DNA of 64,000 bases from Canna indica (taxonomy: Eukaryota > Streptophyta > Magnoliopsida > Zingiberales > Cannaceae), in assembly GCA_034359265.1 (NCBI GenBank), contig CP136897.1, positions 34,211,501 to 34,275,500 on the forward strand, given 5' to 3'. This document shows, in pieces, positions 32,869 to 42,299 of the stretch. Both the position numbers and the translations under genes were made by a program. The notes below the pieces were generated by a model, which was not told the DNA's origin, made no database searches, and worked only from the letters and a program-made list of their open reading frames with translations. The stretch's first letter is position 1; each line of letters opens with the position of its first letter.

Positions 32869-33177
32869 AATTTCGTTCTCCAGTTGTTTTCCGTAGATCC
32901 CCAAGTCTGGTCTTTTGCTTCGGTAGGAGTGGTGACTACTAAAATTGTTTCTTCATAGTCACTGCTTGTCCACACAACAAATGCCGTGTCATATGGAAGA
33001 TCCATTTGCTCAAGAAAAAGGGTGTGAGCTGTGCCAGATTCTCCTTCGGAGAATGAACAGATAGCATCGCTATCCGGCTCATTCAGATCAACTGATAGCA
33101 CGTCCCAATCGTCTGGGAGCTCAAGATTGTCAACTATCGCTGCTCTAGCGATGTTTCCCAGCTTCTTCTTGCATTCA
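32869..33177 (-). pseudogene. Badnavirus ORF3 fragment: capsid tail between the two Cys motifs
   Basis: Reads from the end of the CCHC-type finger (ECKKKLG) through LPDDWDVLSVDLNEPDSD and the FVVWTSSDYEETI stretch to NNWRTK. The same content lies on the + strand at 35213-35397. Confidence 0.85.
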
Positions 33178-33529
33178 TTCCAATATGCAGGTGCTGTAAT
33201 CCCTCCTGTACTAACGTTGAGTAGCTCTGGTCAGTAATAAAGGGAAGTTCAAGTTGGGCACCTTCTGTTACCAAGATTCGTTCATCGGAATAGTGCTGGT
33301 AGACCCGATGATTTCTCTCAGCCCAGCCTGCTTGGTAAAGTGTTTCGGCAGGAACTTGCTGGGCACGCTGATATTGGGATATCGTCAATTCAGCGTTTGG
33401 GTCAACTTGAGACTCGAGACTTCGGTTGAAGCCTCGTCTTCTTGTTGAGTTGTGGACTCTTCTTTGGAGTTCGTGCCTTAAGCGGTTGCTAAGGCGGTAG
33501 CTTCTGATCTGGTCGTCGATAGTTGGTTG
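33178..33529 (-). pseudogene. Badnavirus ORF3 fragment: N-terminus to start of movement protein
   Basis: The only copy of this part. On the minus strand it continues from PTIDDQIRSYR into an Arg-rich stretch, then YQRAQQVPAE, HRVYQHYSDERILV, LELPFITDQ and GLQHLHIG, matching the lead-in to the caulimovirid 30K movement protein. The core of that domain is missing, being cut at 33178. Confidence 0.8.
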
Positions 33530-33842
33530 GGTCCTTGAACACGTATAGTGTTCCTGGAGGTTTTGGTTGTGGTTTTCTGGCTGAAGACTCTCCGATCTTT
33601 AGCTTTTGTAAGTCTCGGGCTAAAGAGTCTATTGAATCAGAGATTGTCTTTGGGGCTACTGTTTTACTTTCTTTGAGGATTTTAACCTCTGTAGCTAGTT
33701 CGTCCAATTGTTCCTTAATTTTGCAAGTGAGTTGAATTAAGGTGTTTAGCTGCTTAAAAATAATTTCAGATTGTTTGCTAGTAATTGAGGCCGGTTTAAT
33801 GAAGCCTTCAGCTGGAGAGCCAAGAGCTTCTGTGGCTTTAAG
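33530..33842 (-). pseudogene. Badnavirus ORF2, internal and C-terminal part
   Basis: From TEALGSPAEG to LYVFKDP on the minus strand. Both ends are lost; the RT fragment lies upstream and the ORF3 N-terminal fragment downstream in the reading direction. It forms part of an artificial 241-codon RT-ORF2 fusion frame at 33489-34214. Confidence 0.85.
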
Positions 33843-34230
33843 TATGTAGCTCCTGGCGTAATTCAGAATTCCCAGCCAGGCTCTCAGACCTGTCTTGTTC
33901 ATTAGTTTCTCCAAATCAAATGAGGCAATCTTTTTGATAATATGGGGTTGGAGCCTTATCTTATTTCTTCCGATGATTGCTCCCAGAAATTCGATCTCGT
34001 CTACTGCTATCTTCATCTTTGTAGGCGAGAGAACGAGGCCCCATTTCTCACAAATTTCTAGCATCTTCTTGAGATGCTCAGCATGCTCTTCTTCTGTATT
34101 TGAAAACACTAGTATGTCATCGATGTAAACAGCAATGAATTTTTCAGTACCTTTGAAACATTGGTCCATCTTTCGTTGGAATATTGCTGGGGCGTTCTTG
34201 AGACCGAACGACATTACTAGCCATTCAAAT
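33843..34230 (-). pseudogene. Badnavirus ORF3 fragment: RT palm and thumb
   Basis: From FEWLVMSFGLKNAPAIF through the YIDD box (34116-34127) to RAWLGILNYARSYI. Contained within the region of the + copy at 28147-28655 except for its last 20 residues, which link to the copy at 37749. Confidence 0.9.
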
Positions 34231-34573
34231 CAGGCACTGAAGACAGAAAATGAAACTCTCAAGGATAAGCTCAAAACTCTCGAGGAGCAACAAATAGAAG
34301 ACTTAGAGGAGGAATTTCACAACCTAAGTCTCCAAGAAGATATTAGGGAAAGAAAAGGAAAATTCCCTATGACAGAGAACACAGAGCTCCCCCCAGACGA
34401 AGAAGTAATGAAGTTTGCACAGCGAAAGCTAAAAATTCAGGAGCCTGAAGAAAGAATTAATGCTCATAAGCTTTTTGAGCAACAACTGCCGCAAGAATAT
34501 GCCACTACTGCAAACAAAGTGGATCAGCCCCAAGGAAAAAGAATCCTAAACAGGCTGTACAATATGACGATAT
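34231..34573 (+). pseudogene. Badnavirus ORF3 fragment: coiled-coil linker
   Basis: Starts NQALKTENETLKDKLKTLEE, a clear heptad-like coiled coil, followed by ELPPDEEVMKFAQRKLK and KRILNRLYNM, the lead into the protease. It is then cut. The inverse copy is at 37114-37436. Confidence 0.85.
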
Positions 34574-34592
34574 GAAGAGATAGTAGGGATAG
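34574..34592. other. Short filler
   Basis: About 19 bp (TGAAGAGATAGTAGGGATA) between two + strand ORF3 pieces. Confidence 0.5.
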
Positions 34593-34829
34593 CCGATGAC
34601 CCACAGAACATCACCTCCCAAGTCAGAAGAATGGTTCTACTGGAGGATCCTACAACGGGATCAACAGATGAGCAGAATAGGGCATACGAAGATTTAGAGA
34701 GACTCACATGCTCTAACGTCAAAGACCTTTTTGAATTTCTCAACGACTACAAGGCACTTGCCTCGAAATCAGGGAGGATGTATATCTCCCCTGAATTATC
34801 AGAAAAGATCTTCAGAAAACTACCTCCAG
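34593..34829 (+). pseudogene. Badnavirus ORF3 fragment: capsid N-terminal part
   Basis: Encodes DDPQNITSQVRR, LLEDPTTGSTDEQNRAYEDL, DLFEFLNDYKALASKSG and ISPELSEKIFRKLPP. It adjoins in content, with overlap, the capsid piece at 27016. Fused in frame to ORF2 at 34830. Confidence 0.85.
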
Positions 34830-35173
34830 AAGCTCTTGGCTCTCCAGCTGAAGGCTTCATTAAACCGGCCTCAATTACTAGCAAACAATCTGAAATTATT
34901 TTTAAGCAGCTAAACACCTTAATTCAACTCACTTGCAAAATTAAGGAACAATTGGACGAACTAGCTACAGAGGTTAAAATCCTCAAAGAAAGTAAAACAG
35001 TAGCCCCAAAGACAATCTCTGATTCAATAGACTCTTTAGCCCGAGACTTACAAAAGCTAAAGATCGGAGAGTCTTCAGCCAGAAAACCACAACCAAAACC
35101 TCCAGGAACACTATACGTGTTCAAGGACCCAAAACTAATCTTTGAACAGGAAAAAGCCAAGCTAAAACAATGA
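34830..35173 (+). pseudogene. Badnavirus ORF2 without its N-terminus
   Basis: From EALGSPAEGF to the natural stop after EQEKAKLKQ. The ATGA overlap with ORF3 is kept. About the first 20 codons are missing, replaced by capsid sequence in frame. Confidence 0.88.
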
Positions 35174-35212
35174 CTGCAGCTAACAGGGCTTCCACCTCTT
35201 CAAGAACTGAAG
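35170..35212 (+). pseudogene. ORF3 start fragment
   Basis: The first 14 codons of ORF3 (MTAANRASTSSRTE), fused in frame to the capsid tail. Confidence 0.85.
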
Positions 35213-35640
35213 AAGGAGAATCTGGCACAGCTCACACCCTTTTTCTTAAGCAAATGGATCTTCCATATGACACAGCATTTGTTGTGTGGACAAGCAGTGA
35301 CTATGAAGAAACAATTTTAGTAGTCACCACTCCTACCGAAGCAAAAGACCAGACTTGGGGATCTACGGAAAACAACTGGAGAACGAAGATAACTCTACCT
35401 GAAACGATGGAAAACTGCGTACACAGATGGGAGGATAACCAAGATGAAATTACTCCAGGATGTGAACGTTGCACTTGTTGCAAAGAGTTTACAAACCCCA
35501 AGATGAGAGCACATTGCCGAAGTTGCCAACTAACGGTATGTCCCATGTGCTCACGTTTCGTTATTGGAAGAAAATTGCATATTATTAAGCAGAATTTCCC
35601 GCAGTATCAAGATAAAGATGTCTTGATTAGAGAATTACTT
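35213..35640 (+). pseudogene. Badnavirus ORF3 fragment: Cys-rich motif region
   Basis: Contains the only copy of the second Cys motif, CX2CX11CX2CX4CX2C, at 35470-35550 (Cys codons at 35470, 35479, 35515, 35524, 35539, 35548), a spacing characteristic of badnaviruses. It is preceded by FVVWTSSDYEETI and followed by KQNFPQYQDKDVLIREL, the beginning of the coiled-coil linker. Hidden joins near 35397 and 35565 are possible. Confidence 0.85.
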
Positions 35641-35690
35641 CTTCAGCAGTATCATGATGCGGAGATCCATGCATGCATGGAAACGCTCAG
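35641..35690 (+). pseudogene. Capsid sliver
   Basis: Single-copy 50 bp; the frame that continues into the next capsid piece reads MMRRSMHAWKRSAYIEDQC. Contains the palindrome ATGCATGCAT. Confidence 0.5.
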
Positions 35691-36051
35691 CTTACATAGA
35701 AGACCAGTGCAAGAGGGCAGCTTTCCAACGAAGCCTGAAAGACCTCTCAATATGTAGCAAAGTTCCAATTCCAGGCTACTACTCGAAAACCAAGAAATAT
35801 AGCCTAAGGAAGGCTAAAAACTACAAGGGAAAGCCTCATGAGTCGCATGTAAGAGTCTTTAGAAGAAAATATTCGGAGAGAATGAAGAAGTGTAAATGCT
35901 TCATTTGTGGCGAAGAAGGCCACTATGCTAGAGAATGCAAGAAGAAGATGGGAAACATCGCTAGAGCAGCGATAGTTGACAATCTTGAGCTCCCAGACGA
36001 TTGGGACGTGCTATCAGTTGATCTGAATGAGCCGGATAGCGATGCTATCTG
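35691..36051 (+). pseudogene. Badnavirus ORF3 fragment: capsid with CCHC-type finger
   Basis: From YIEDQCKRAAFQ through the finger at 35891-35938 to NEPDSDAI. Differs from the minus copies by one codon after the finger (KKKMG instead of KKKLG). Confidence 0.9.
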
Positions 36052-36183
36052 GTAACAAGGGTTTGAACCTTCTATGGAATCTCTCTGATTCTTTGGCTTC
36101 GTAGTGACTTGTGGTGGTACTGAGTATGTCTATACACTCGTCTTCTGTCAGCTCAAATTCTTCTAACGCTGCTTTTGCTGATA
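36052..36183 (-). pseudogene. Protease-RT linker sliver
   Basis: 132 bp repeated directly again at about 36384-36515, giving a short direct repeat inside the block. Confidence 0.85.
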
Positions 36184-36628
36184 ACTCATAACTCCTATCT
36201 GTAGAAGGCTTTTAATATGCTTGTCATATTGATCCTTCATTGATGGCGTGACATGTTTCAGGGGTCTGTCTTGTATTGAAAGATCAGGATTTATTATGTC
36301 TATCTTGCAAGTGACCTGATTCTTTTCCCAGTGGGCTATTGGGTTATCCCCAATGTAGCCTTGATCCCTTAATCTCTGTAACAAGGGTTTGAACCTTCTA
36401 TGGAATCTCTCTGATTCTTTGGCTTCGTAGTGACTTGTGGTGGTACTGAGTATGTCTATACACTCGTCTTCTGTCAGCTCAAATTCTTCTAACGCTGCTT
36501 TTGCTGATAACTCTGCATCAGCCCTGGTAGATATTGTAGTGAGCTTCTTATAGAATGTTATTGTCTGATCCTCTATTCTAAGTCCTCCCTTCATTGCTCG
36601 GATGAAGTTACATCCGATCAACATCTGA
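36184..36628 (-). pseudogene. Badnavirus ORF3 fragment: protease end to RT start
   Basis: From MLIGCNFIRAMKGG to HIKSLLQIGV on the minus strand. Same region as 25679-26130 and 30535-30934, with an occasional base change (DIINPDL instead of DVINPDL). Confidence 0.88.
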
Positions 36629-36711
36629 AAACCAAAGGGGAAGCGGATGACCCCTCACTAACGTCCGCCTAAATAATTATTTTTACTTATTTGATTTCTC
36701 TTTTGCAGAAG
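36629..36711 (+). promoter_or_regulatory. ORF1 leader with acceptor-like site
   Basis: Continues the sequence seen at 29113-29178 up to ORF1. It holds a pyrimidine-rich TTGATTTCTCTTTTGCAG just before AAGATG, which looks like a plant 3' splice site. Whether the virus uses it is unknown. Confidence 0.45.
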
Positions 36712-37083
36712 ATGATATTCGATAAGCTACAACACCAGGCCATCACAAGTCGCCAAACTCTTTGGGCGACCAAGAAGAGTATTTCCAGTGCCCAGCATTG
36801 GGCCGTGCTTGGAGGAGTCACAGAAGCAAACGTGGGAATGAAGGAGTTAGAACGCCTGACTGGTAAGGTTCTATACAAGAAGCCCAGAACGAATGAACAA
36901 GAAACAAAATGGGCTGAGAAAATACAAAAATTGCACTTAGACCAAATTTTAGTGACAATTTCGGAGTTAGAAAAACTCCTAGCCATGAGTTTTCTTCAGA
37001 AAGCAAGGATTGAACAGAATGACTCAATTTACAAATGGGAAACAGACACAATTGAAGTCATTACAAGACATATCAGCAACTTG
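36712..37083 (+). pseudogene. Badnavirus ORF1, C-terminally truncated
   Basis: Starts MIFDKLQHQAITSR and runs 124 codons to RHISN before filler. Identical over most of its length to the minus copy at 29676-30083. Together the two copies show the leader and most of the protein. Confidence 0.85.
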
Positions 37084-37113
37084 GAAACGTGAGCACATGC
37101 CATTCTAAGTCTG
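37084..37113. other. Short filler
   Basis: About 30 bp. GAAACGTGAGCACATG is the inverse of the sequence around 35545-35562, so it appears templated. Confidence 0.55.
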
Positions 37114-37436
37114 TTTATGAGCATTAATTCTTTCTTCAGGCTCCTGGATTTTTAGCTTTCTCTGTGCAAACTTCATTACTTCTTCGTCTGGGGGGAGCTC
37201 TGTGTTCTCTGTCATAGGGAATTTTCCTTTTCTTTCCCTAATATCTTCTTGGAGACTTAGGTTGTGAAATTCCTCCTCTAAGTCTTCTATTTGTTGCTCC
37301 TCGAGAGTTTTGAGCTTATCCTTGAGAGTTTCATTTTCTGTCTTCAGTGCCTGATTCTCTTCTTTGACGAACTTGTTTTCCGTCAACAAATAATTTGCAT
37401 AATCAAGTAATTCTCTAATCAAGACATCTTTATCTT
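37114..37436 (-). pseudogene. Badnavirus ORF3 fragment: coiled-coil linker
   Basis: Minus-strand copy from KDVLIRELLDYANYLL through NQALKTENETLKDK to QEPEERINAH. Fused to the protease piece at 37437 in one frame, but in the wrong order for the polyprotein. Confidence 0.85.
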
Positions 37437-37748
37437 TCTCTTCAATAACCATGTAGCCTCCTTTCAATTTGTTGCTTGCTATTTGTTGGGAGTTGACTCC
37501 GTTAATCATAATTGGATACGGGCTTGGTTCCAAAGCTTCTATCGGAACAGAGTCCTGATCTACGCAACAAACCGTAGCTCCTGTGTCAAGGATGGCTTGG
37601 ATCTTGAATGTTTTCACTTGCGGGATCTCTATGGTTATCGTCATATTGTACAGCCTGTTTAGGATTCTTTTTCCTTGGGGCTGATCCACTTTGTTTGCAG
37701 TAGTGGCATATTCTTGCGGCAGTTGTTGCTCAAAAAGCTTATGAGCAT
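37437..37748 (-). pseudogene. Badnavirus ORF3 fragment: aspartic protease core
   Basis: The only copy of the catalytic DTGA (37576-37587) with ILDTGATVCCVDQDSVP, preceded by NRLYNMTITIEIPQVKTF and followed by PIMINGVNSQQ and GGYMVIEE. In the intact virus this retropepsin-like enzyme cleaves the polyprotein. Cut before LIGCNFIRA. Confidence 0.9.
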
Positions 37749-38214
37749 GTGAGAAATGGGGCCTCGTTCTCTCGCCTACAAAGATGAAGATAGCAGTAGA
37801 CGAGATCGAATTTCTGGGAGCAATCATCGGAAGAAATAAGATAAGGCTCCAACCCCATATTATCAAAAAGATTGCCTCATTTGATTTGGAGAAACTAATG
37901 AACAAGACAGGTCTGAGAGCCTGGCTGGGAATTCTGAATTACGCCAGGAGCTACATACCAAAGCTGGGAACTTTATTAGGCCCATTGTATTCCAAAACCG
38001 GGCCTCATGGAGATAAGCGTCTTAAACCCTCTGACAAAGACCTTATTGCTAAAGTTAAAGAGCTTGTACAGAATTTGCCAGACCTTGAGTTGCCACCACC
38101 AGATGCATACATCGTACTGGAGACCGACGGGTGTATGGAAGGGTGGGGTGGAATATGCAAATGGAAGCTGAGAAAGAATGACAGCAGGCAGTCAGAACGC
38201 ATCTGTGCGTATGC
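37749..38214 (+). pseudogene. Badnavirus ORF3 fragment: RT thumb to RNase H start
   Basis: From EKWGLVLSPTKMKI through RAWLGILNYARSYIPKLG and the connection to RNase H, whose first catalytic Asp is in LETDGCMEGWGG (Asp codon 38126-38128). Cut after ICAYAS. The rest of RNase H up to RQAIISF is not found in the window. Confidence 0.9.
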
Positions 38215-38520
38215 AAGCGAGTTTGGTTCATCTTCTTCTTCCTCCCCTTGAAAGAGTATTAGGCTAGGCCTAATCTCAGGTGATGCGGTTGTTTCTTCCT
38301 CAGAGGTGTCCCACTTGGGTGGGGAATTGTCATAGTCGTCATAGATTGTTAGGAATTGCTGTTCTGCTAGCAACTCGGATTTGTCATATTCGCTGCTCCA
38401 GTCTTCATCCATTTGGTAGATCTCCCAGTCAGGATCATCTACTATGAGCACTCCTGCGAATTCATCTTCTAAATCCTCATTTTTGTCGGTAGAGGTTGAG
38501 GATGGTTGTGCGACATAATC
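38215..38520 (-). pseudogene. Badnavirus ORF3 fragment: acidic linker after movement protein
   Basis: From ADYVAQPSST through DDPDWEIYQMDEDW, DNSPPKWDTSEEE and PSLILFQGEEEEDEP. It overlaps 25290-25484 (one D/E-K codon difference) and extends further toward the capsid. It carries no known catalytic motif. Confidence 0.8.
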
Positions 38521-38605
38521 TCTGAAGGAGAAGATTTCCCATACGTTCGCAATCCCGGCAGATTAAGCCCGCCAAGTATATCTAGTATTTAGATTTCTTA
38601 TCTTT
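38521..38605 (+). other. ORF2 upstream sequence
   Basis: 85 bp (with CCCGCCAAGTATATCTAG) directly before the ORF2 start; also at 29392-29480 inverted and 32466-32510 in part. Confidence 0.65.
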
Positions 38606-38898
38606 ATGAGCGATTGGAACCTGACAGCGGCAAGTTCCGTTTATCAGGAAGCTCTTAAAGCCACAGAAGCTCTTGGCTCTCCAGCTGAAGGCTTCATTAA
38701 ACCGGCCTCAATTACAAGCAAACAATCTGAAATTATTTTTAAGCAGCTAAACACCTTAATTCAACTCACTTGCAAAATTAAGGAACAATTGGACGAACTA
38801 GCTACAGAGGTTAAAATCCTCAAAGAAAGTAAAACAGTAGCCCCAAAGACAATCTCTGATTCAATAGACTCTTTAGCCCGAGACTTACAAAAGCTAAA
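38606..38898 (+). pseudogene. Badnavirus ORF2, N-terminal three quarters
   Basis: From MSDWNLTAASSVYQ to SLARDLQKLK, where it passes into the 5S gene at AAAGA/CCCCCTGG. This is the right end of the viral block. Confidence 0.9.
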
Positions 38899-38928
38899 GA
38901 CCCCCTGGGAAGTCCTCGTGTTGCACCT
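38899..38928 (+). pseudogene. 5S: 5S rRNA 3' part, interrupted by viral insert
   Basis: GACCCCCTGGGAAGTCC and on to GTTGCACC, followed by a normal T-run. Complements the 5' part at 25025-25101 with about 11 bp lost. Confidence 0.95.
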
Positions 38929-39295
38929 TTTTTTTTACTACCTATTTGATTGCACGACGAGATCATTTTTTTTACCAATCTTTCTAACCAAACGTTAAGG
39001 ACGGACGACGTCGTCGACATAAAATTTGGCTGTCGATCGCCCGCGCGGGGCCCGCTGCAACCTCTACGGCCGGCTCGATCGACCAACCGACCCGAAAAAT
39101 TAAAATTTGTAAATAAATAAGAAAAATAACATTTCAATTATTATTTTTCGTTTAAAACGGGTGTAACTTCGTGCATTATTGTCCGATTTCAGCTTTTCAC
39201 GTGGCGCTAAAAGGCGCGCGAAGAGACGAAGAAAATGACCCCGAGCTATCCCTCGGATGCTCACCCTTATTAGCCGACGATCAGAAGTGCATGAC

Positions 39296-39413
39296 GGGTG
39301 CGATCATACCAGCACTAACGCACCGGATCCCATCAGAACTCCGAAGTTAAGCGTGCTTGGGCGAGAATAGTACTAGGATGAGTGACCCCCTGGGAAGTCC
39401 TCGTGTTGCACCT
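39296..39413 (+). rRNA. 5S: 5S rRNA
   Basis: Full length; GCGAGAATAG and box C GGATGAGTG; T-run split by A. Confidence 0.89.
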
Positions 39414-39780
39414 TTTTTATTACTACCAATTTGATTGCACGACGAGATCATTTTTTTTACCAATCTTTCTAACCAAACGTTAAGGACGGACGACGTAGTC
39501 GACATAAAATTTGGCTTTTGATCGCCCGCGCGGGACCCGCCGTAACCTCTACGGCCGGCTCGATCGACCAACCGACCCGAAAAATTAAAATTTCTAAATA
39601 AATAAGAAAAATAACATTTCAATTATTATTTTTCGTTTAAAACGGGCGTAATTCCGTGCATTATTGTACGATTTCAGCTTTTCACGTGGCGCTAAAAGGC
39701 GCGCGAAGAGACGAAGAAAATGACCCCGAGTTATCCCTCGAACGCTCACACTCATTAGCCGACGATCAGAAGTGCATGAC

Positions 39781-39898
39781 GGGTGCGATCATAATAGCAC
39801 TAACGCACCAGATCCCATAAGAACTTCGAAGTTAAGCGTGCTTGTGCGAGAGTAGTACTAGGATGGGTGACCCCCTGGGAAGTCCTCGTGTTGTACCT
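39781..39898 (+). rRNA. 5S: 5S rRNA
   Basis: ATAATAGC, CACCAGATCCCATAAG, CTTGTGCGAG, 3' TTGTACC. Confidence 0.87.
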
Positions 39899-40265
39899 TT
39901 TTTTTTACTACCTATTTGATTGCACGACGAGATCATTTTTTTTACCAATCTTTCTAAACAAACGTTAAGGACAGACGACGTCGTCGACATAAAATTTGGC
40001 TGTCGATCGCCCGCGCGGGGCCCTCCGCAACCTCTACAGCCGGCTCGATCGACCAACCGACCCGAAAAATTAAAATTTGTAAATAAATAAGAAAAATAAC
40101 ATTTCAATTATTATTTTTCGTTTAAAACGGGCGTAACTCCGTGCATTATTGTCCGATTTCAGGTTTTCACGTGGCGCTAAAGGGCGCGCCAAGAGACGAA
40201 GAAAATGACCCCGAGCTATCCCTCGGACGCTCACCCTTATTAGCCGACGATCAGAAGTGCATGTC

Positions 40266-40383
40266 GGGTGCGATCATACCAGCACTAACGCACCGGATCC
40301 CATCAGAACTCCGAAGTTAAGCGTACTTGGGCGAGAGTAGTACTAGGATGGGTGACCCCCTGGGAAGTGCTCGTGTTGCACTT
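40266..40383 (+). rRNA. 5S: 5S rRNA
   Basis: Near-consensus; GCGTACTTGG, GAAGTGC. Confidence 0.91.
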
Positions 40384-40750
40384 TTTTTTTTACTACCTAT
40401 TTGACTTCACGACGAGATCATTTTTTTTACCAATCTTTCTAACCAAACGTTAAGGACGGACGACGTCGTCGACATAAAATTTGGCTGTCGATCGCCCGCG
40501 CGGGGCCCGCCGCAACCTCTACGGCCGGCTCGTTCGACCAACCGATCCGAAAAATTAAAATTTGTAAATAAATATGAAAAATAACATTTCAATTATTATT
40601 TTTCGTTTAAAACGGGCGTAACTCCGTGCATTATTGTCCGATTTCAGCTTTTCACGTGGTGCTAAAAGGCGAGCGAAGAGACGAAGAAAATGAGCCCGAG
40701 CTATCCCTCGGACGCTCACCCTTATTAGCCGACGATCAGAAGTGCATGAC

Positions 40751-40868
40751 GGGTGCGATCATACCAGCAGTAATGCACTGGATCCCATCAGAACTCCGAA
40801 GTTAAGCGTGCTTGGGCGAGAGTAGTACTAGGATGGGTGACCCCCAGGGTAGTCCTCGTGTTGCACCT
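40751..40868 (+). rRNA. 5S: 5S rRNA
   Basis: CAGTAATGCACTGG, CCCCAGGGTAG. Confidence 0.88.
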
Positions 40869-41223
40869 TTTTTTTACTACATATTTGATTGCACGACGAT
40901 ATCGTTTTTTTTACCAATCTTTCTATCCAAACGTTAAGGACGGACGACGTCGTCGACATAAAATTTGGCTGTCGATCGCCCTCCCCAACCTCTACGGCCG
41001 GCTCGATCGACCAACCGACCCGAAAAATTAAAATTTGTAAACAAATAAGAAAAATAACATTTCAATTATTATTTTTCGTTTAAAACGGGCGTAACTCCGT
41101 GCATTATTGTCCGATTTCAGCTTTTCATGTGGCGCTAAAAGGCGCGCGAAGAGACGAAGAAAATGACCCCGAGCTATCCCTCGAACGCTCACCCTTATTA
41201 GCCGACGATCAGAAGTGCAAGAT

Positions 41224-41341
41224 GGGTGTGATCATACTAGCTCTAACGCACCGGATCCCATCACAACTCCGAAGTTAAGCGTGCTTGGGCGAGAGTAGTA
41301 TTTGGATGGGTGACCCCTTGGGAAGTTCTCGTGTTGCACCT
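41224..41341 (+). rRNA. 5S: 5S rRNA
   Basis: GGGTGTGATC, ACTAGCTCT, CATCACAAC, box C GTATTTGG, GTTCTCG. Confidence 0.86.
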
Positions 41342-41707
41342 TTTTTTTACTACCTATTTGATTGCACGACGAGATCATTTTTTTTACCAATCTTTCTAAC
41401 CAAACGTTAAGGACGGACGACGTCGTCGACATAAAATTTGGCTGTCGATCGCCCGCGAGGGGCCCGCCGCAACCTCTACGGCCGACTCGATCGACCAACT
41501 GACCCGAAAAATTAAAATTTGTAAATAAATAAGAAAAATAACATTTCAATTATTATTTTTCGTTTAAAACGAGCGTAACTCCGTGCATTATTGTCCGATT
41601 TCAGCTTTTCACGTGGCGCTAAAAGGCGCGCGAAGAGACGAAGAAAATGACCCCGAGCTATCCCTCGGACGCTCACCCTTATTAGCCGACGATCAGAAGT
41701 GCAAGAC

Positions 41708-41825
41708 GGGTGCGATCATACCAGCACTAACGCACCGGATCCCATCAGAACTCCGAAGTTAAGCGTGCTTGGGCGAGAGTAGTACTAGCATGGGTCACCC
41801 CCTGGGAAGTCCTCGTGTTGCACCT
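41708..41825 (+). rRNA. 5S: 5S rRNA
   Basis: Full length; box C ACTAGCATGGGTCACC. Confidence 0.9.
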
Positions 41826-42181
41826 TTTTTTTTATTACCTATTTGATTGCACGACGAGATCATTTTTTTTACCAATCTTTATAACCAAACGTTAAGGACG
41901 GACAACCTCGTCGACATAAAATTTGGCTGTCGATCGCCCGCCGCAACCTCTACGGCCGGCTCGATCGACCAACCGACCCGAAAAATTAAAATTTGTAAAT
42001 AAATAAGAAAAATAACATTTCAATTATTATTTTTCGTTTAAAACGGGCGTAACTCCGTGCATTATTGTCCGATTTCAGCTTTTCACATGGCGCTAAAAGG
42101 CGCGCGAAGAGACGAAGAAAACGACCCCGAGCTATCCCTCGGACGCTCACCCTTATTAGCCGACTATCAGAAGTGCACGAC

Positions 42182-42299
42182 GGGTGCGATCATACCAGCA
42201 CTAACGCACAGGATCCCATCAGAACTCCGAAGTGAAGCGTGCTTGGGCGAGAGTAGTACTAGGATGGGGGACCCCCTGGGAAATCCTCGTGTTGCACCT
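42182..42299 (+). rRNA. 5S: 5S rRNA
   Basis: CACAGGATC, AAGTGAAGCG in box A, GGGGGACC, GGGAAATCC. Confidence 0.87.

Larger units (their letters stand above)
25102..38898. mobile_element. Endogenous badnavirus mosaic (rearranged pararetrovirus integrant)
   Basis: About 40 fragments of one badnavirus-like genome in both orientations. Visible signatures are the CXCX2CX4HX4C capsid finger (three copies), the badnavirus-type CX2CX11CX2CX4CX2C motif (one), protease DTGA (one core), RT YIDD (two), RNase H start and end pieces, complete or partial ORF1 and ORF2 copies, and two promoter regions. Fragments overlap in content and repeated parts differ by only occasional bases, so they probably derive from one viral genotype. 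Ends show only 1-3 bp of microhomology with 5S DNA, with no LTRs and no target-site duplication. Badnaviruses encode no integrase, so capture by end-joining is the likely route. The central movement protein and part of RNase H are not seen. The block contains no complete viral genome. An assembly error is a possible but less likely explanation. Confidence 0.93.

Noticed and set aside
26355..37051. Opposite-strand ORFs inside the viral block (for example 26355-26603, 29744-29977, 36818-37051)
   Set aside because: They mirror recognised viral coding sequence on the other strand and have no motif of their own.
25102..38898. An LTR retrotransposon (gag-pol like zinc finger, protease, RT, RNase H)
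   Set aside because: No integrase and no LTRs are seen. The CX2CX11CX2CX4CX2C motif, the ATGA ORF2/ORF3 overlap, the small ORF1/ORF2 and the movement-protein pieces fit badnaviruses.
25102..38898. A complete, potentially active integrated virus
   Set aside because: No fragment series is collinear over a genome; the central movement protein and part of RNase H are absent, and the protease core and Cys-rich motif each occur once in broken context.
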